Shown: piece by piece, positions 5,221 to 5,318 of the stretch
How positions within the stretch are numbered: the first letter of the stretch is position 1
How the letters are laid out: the number at the start of each line of letters is the position of its first letter
Assembly: GCA_902386085.1 (NCBI GenBank)
Contig: CABMIA010000144.1
Span: forward strand, 1-5,318
Length of the DNA: 5,318 bases
Origin: an uncultured archaeon
GTDB lineage: Archaea; Halobacteriota; Methanosarcinia; Methanosarcinales; Methanoperedenaceae
Reading direction: 5' to 3'
Translations under genes and position numbers: made by a program
Notes under the pieces: generated by a model
Databases searched by the model: none
What the model saw: only the letters and a program-made list of their open reading frames with translations
What the model was told of the DNA's origin: nothing

Positions 5221-5318
5221 ATGGCAAAAGATCCTAACTTTAGGTTAATTATATTTGCAATATTTGTGACAATAATTTCTGCCGTCTATATGCTTTATCT
5301 TTATTCTAAAGGTGGGGC
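5221..5318 (+). CDS. Membrane protein of unknown function, N-terminal 32 residues (cut by window edge)
   Basis: The ATG at 5221 opens a frame to the end of the window. After a short polar start (MAKDPNFR) comes one strongly hydrophobic helix, about residues 9-28 (LIIFAIFVTIISAVYMLYLY), then SKGG. This is either a single-span anchor or the first helix of a longer protein; the family is not recognisable. An in-frame TGA at 5185 with no start codon between it and 5221 supports this start. The ribosome binding site is weak (AGGGGCAGG at 5209-5217). A seven-codon frame from the ATG at 5198 ends in a TAA that shares its last base with this ATG. TATA-like stretches lie at 5143-5150 and 5158-5165. 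Confidence 0.6.
   Translation, partial: MAKDPNFRLIIFAIFVTIISAVYMLYLYSKGG

Noticed and set aside
5198..5221. Seven-codon reading frame (MKISGAG) ending on the start of the membrane gene
   Set aside because: The overlap of its TAA with the next ATG is neat, but so short a frame has no other support and occurs easily by chance.

Overview
The window looks like a piece of an archaeal chromosome, most likely from a methanogen or ANME-type euryarchaeon. The Methanosarcinales/Methanoperedens range is a guess from memory of protein style, not a result. The archaeal indicators are a complete transcription factor S with two zinc ribbons, a DRG-type GTPase with a TGS domain, an ADP-ribose-type Nudix protein like those of methanogens, few Shine-Dalgarno sites and TATA-like boxes close to start codons.

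Layout. Positions 1-2901 are on the minus strand: the N-terminus of an EamA-type membrane transporter (cut by the window edge), a thiolase whose stop overlaps the transporter start as ATGA, a 225-bp spacer, and an M20-family metallopeptidase/deacylase. Both the thiolase and the M20 gene are full length and stay in one frame, but each carries one in-frame TAA (766-768 and 1999-2001). The spacer holds an imperfect palindrome built from repeats of ACGAACT spaced by about one helical turn. A 65-bp divergent spacer (2902-2966) leads into a compact plus-strand set: DRG GTPase, Nudix hydrolase (3 bp gap) and TFS (56 bp out-of-frame overlap with the Nudix gene). This set reads as a housekeeping information-processing operon.

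The last 560 bp look empty but are not. On the minus strand, about 4885-5123 holds a decayed, frameshifted remnant of a RimK-family ATP-grasp alpha-L-glutamate ligase behind what looks like a leaderless promoter. At 5221 a new plus-strand membrane protein begins and runs off the edge.

The most notable points are the two TAA interruptions, the phased half-site array upstream of the thiolase, and the ligase remnant. No mobile element, CRISPR array, tRNA or rRNA was seen. I found no convincing evidence of a wholly new multi-gene system here.
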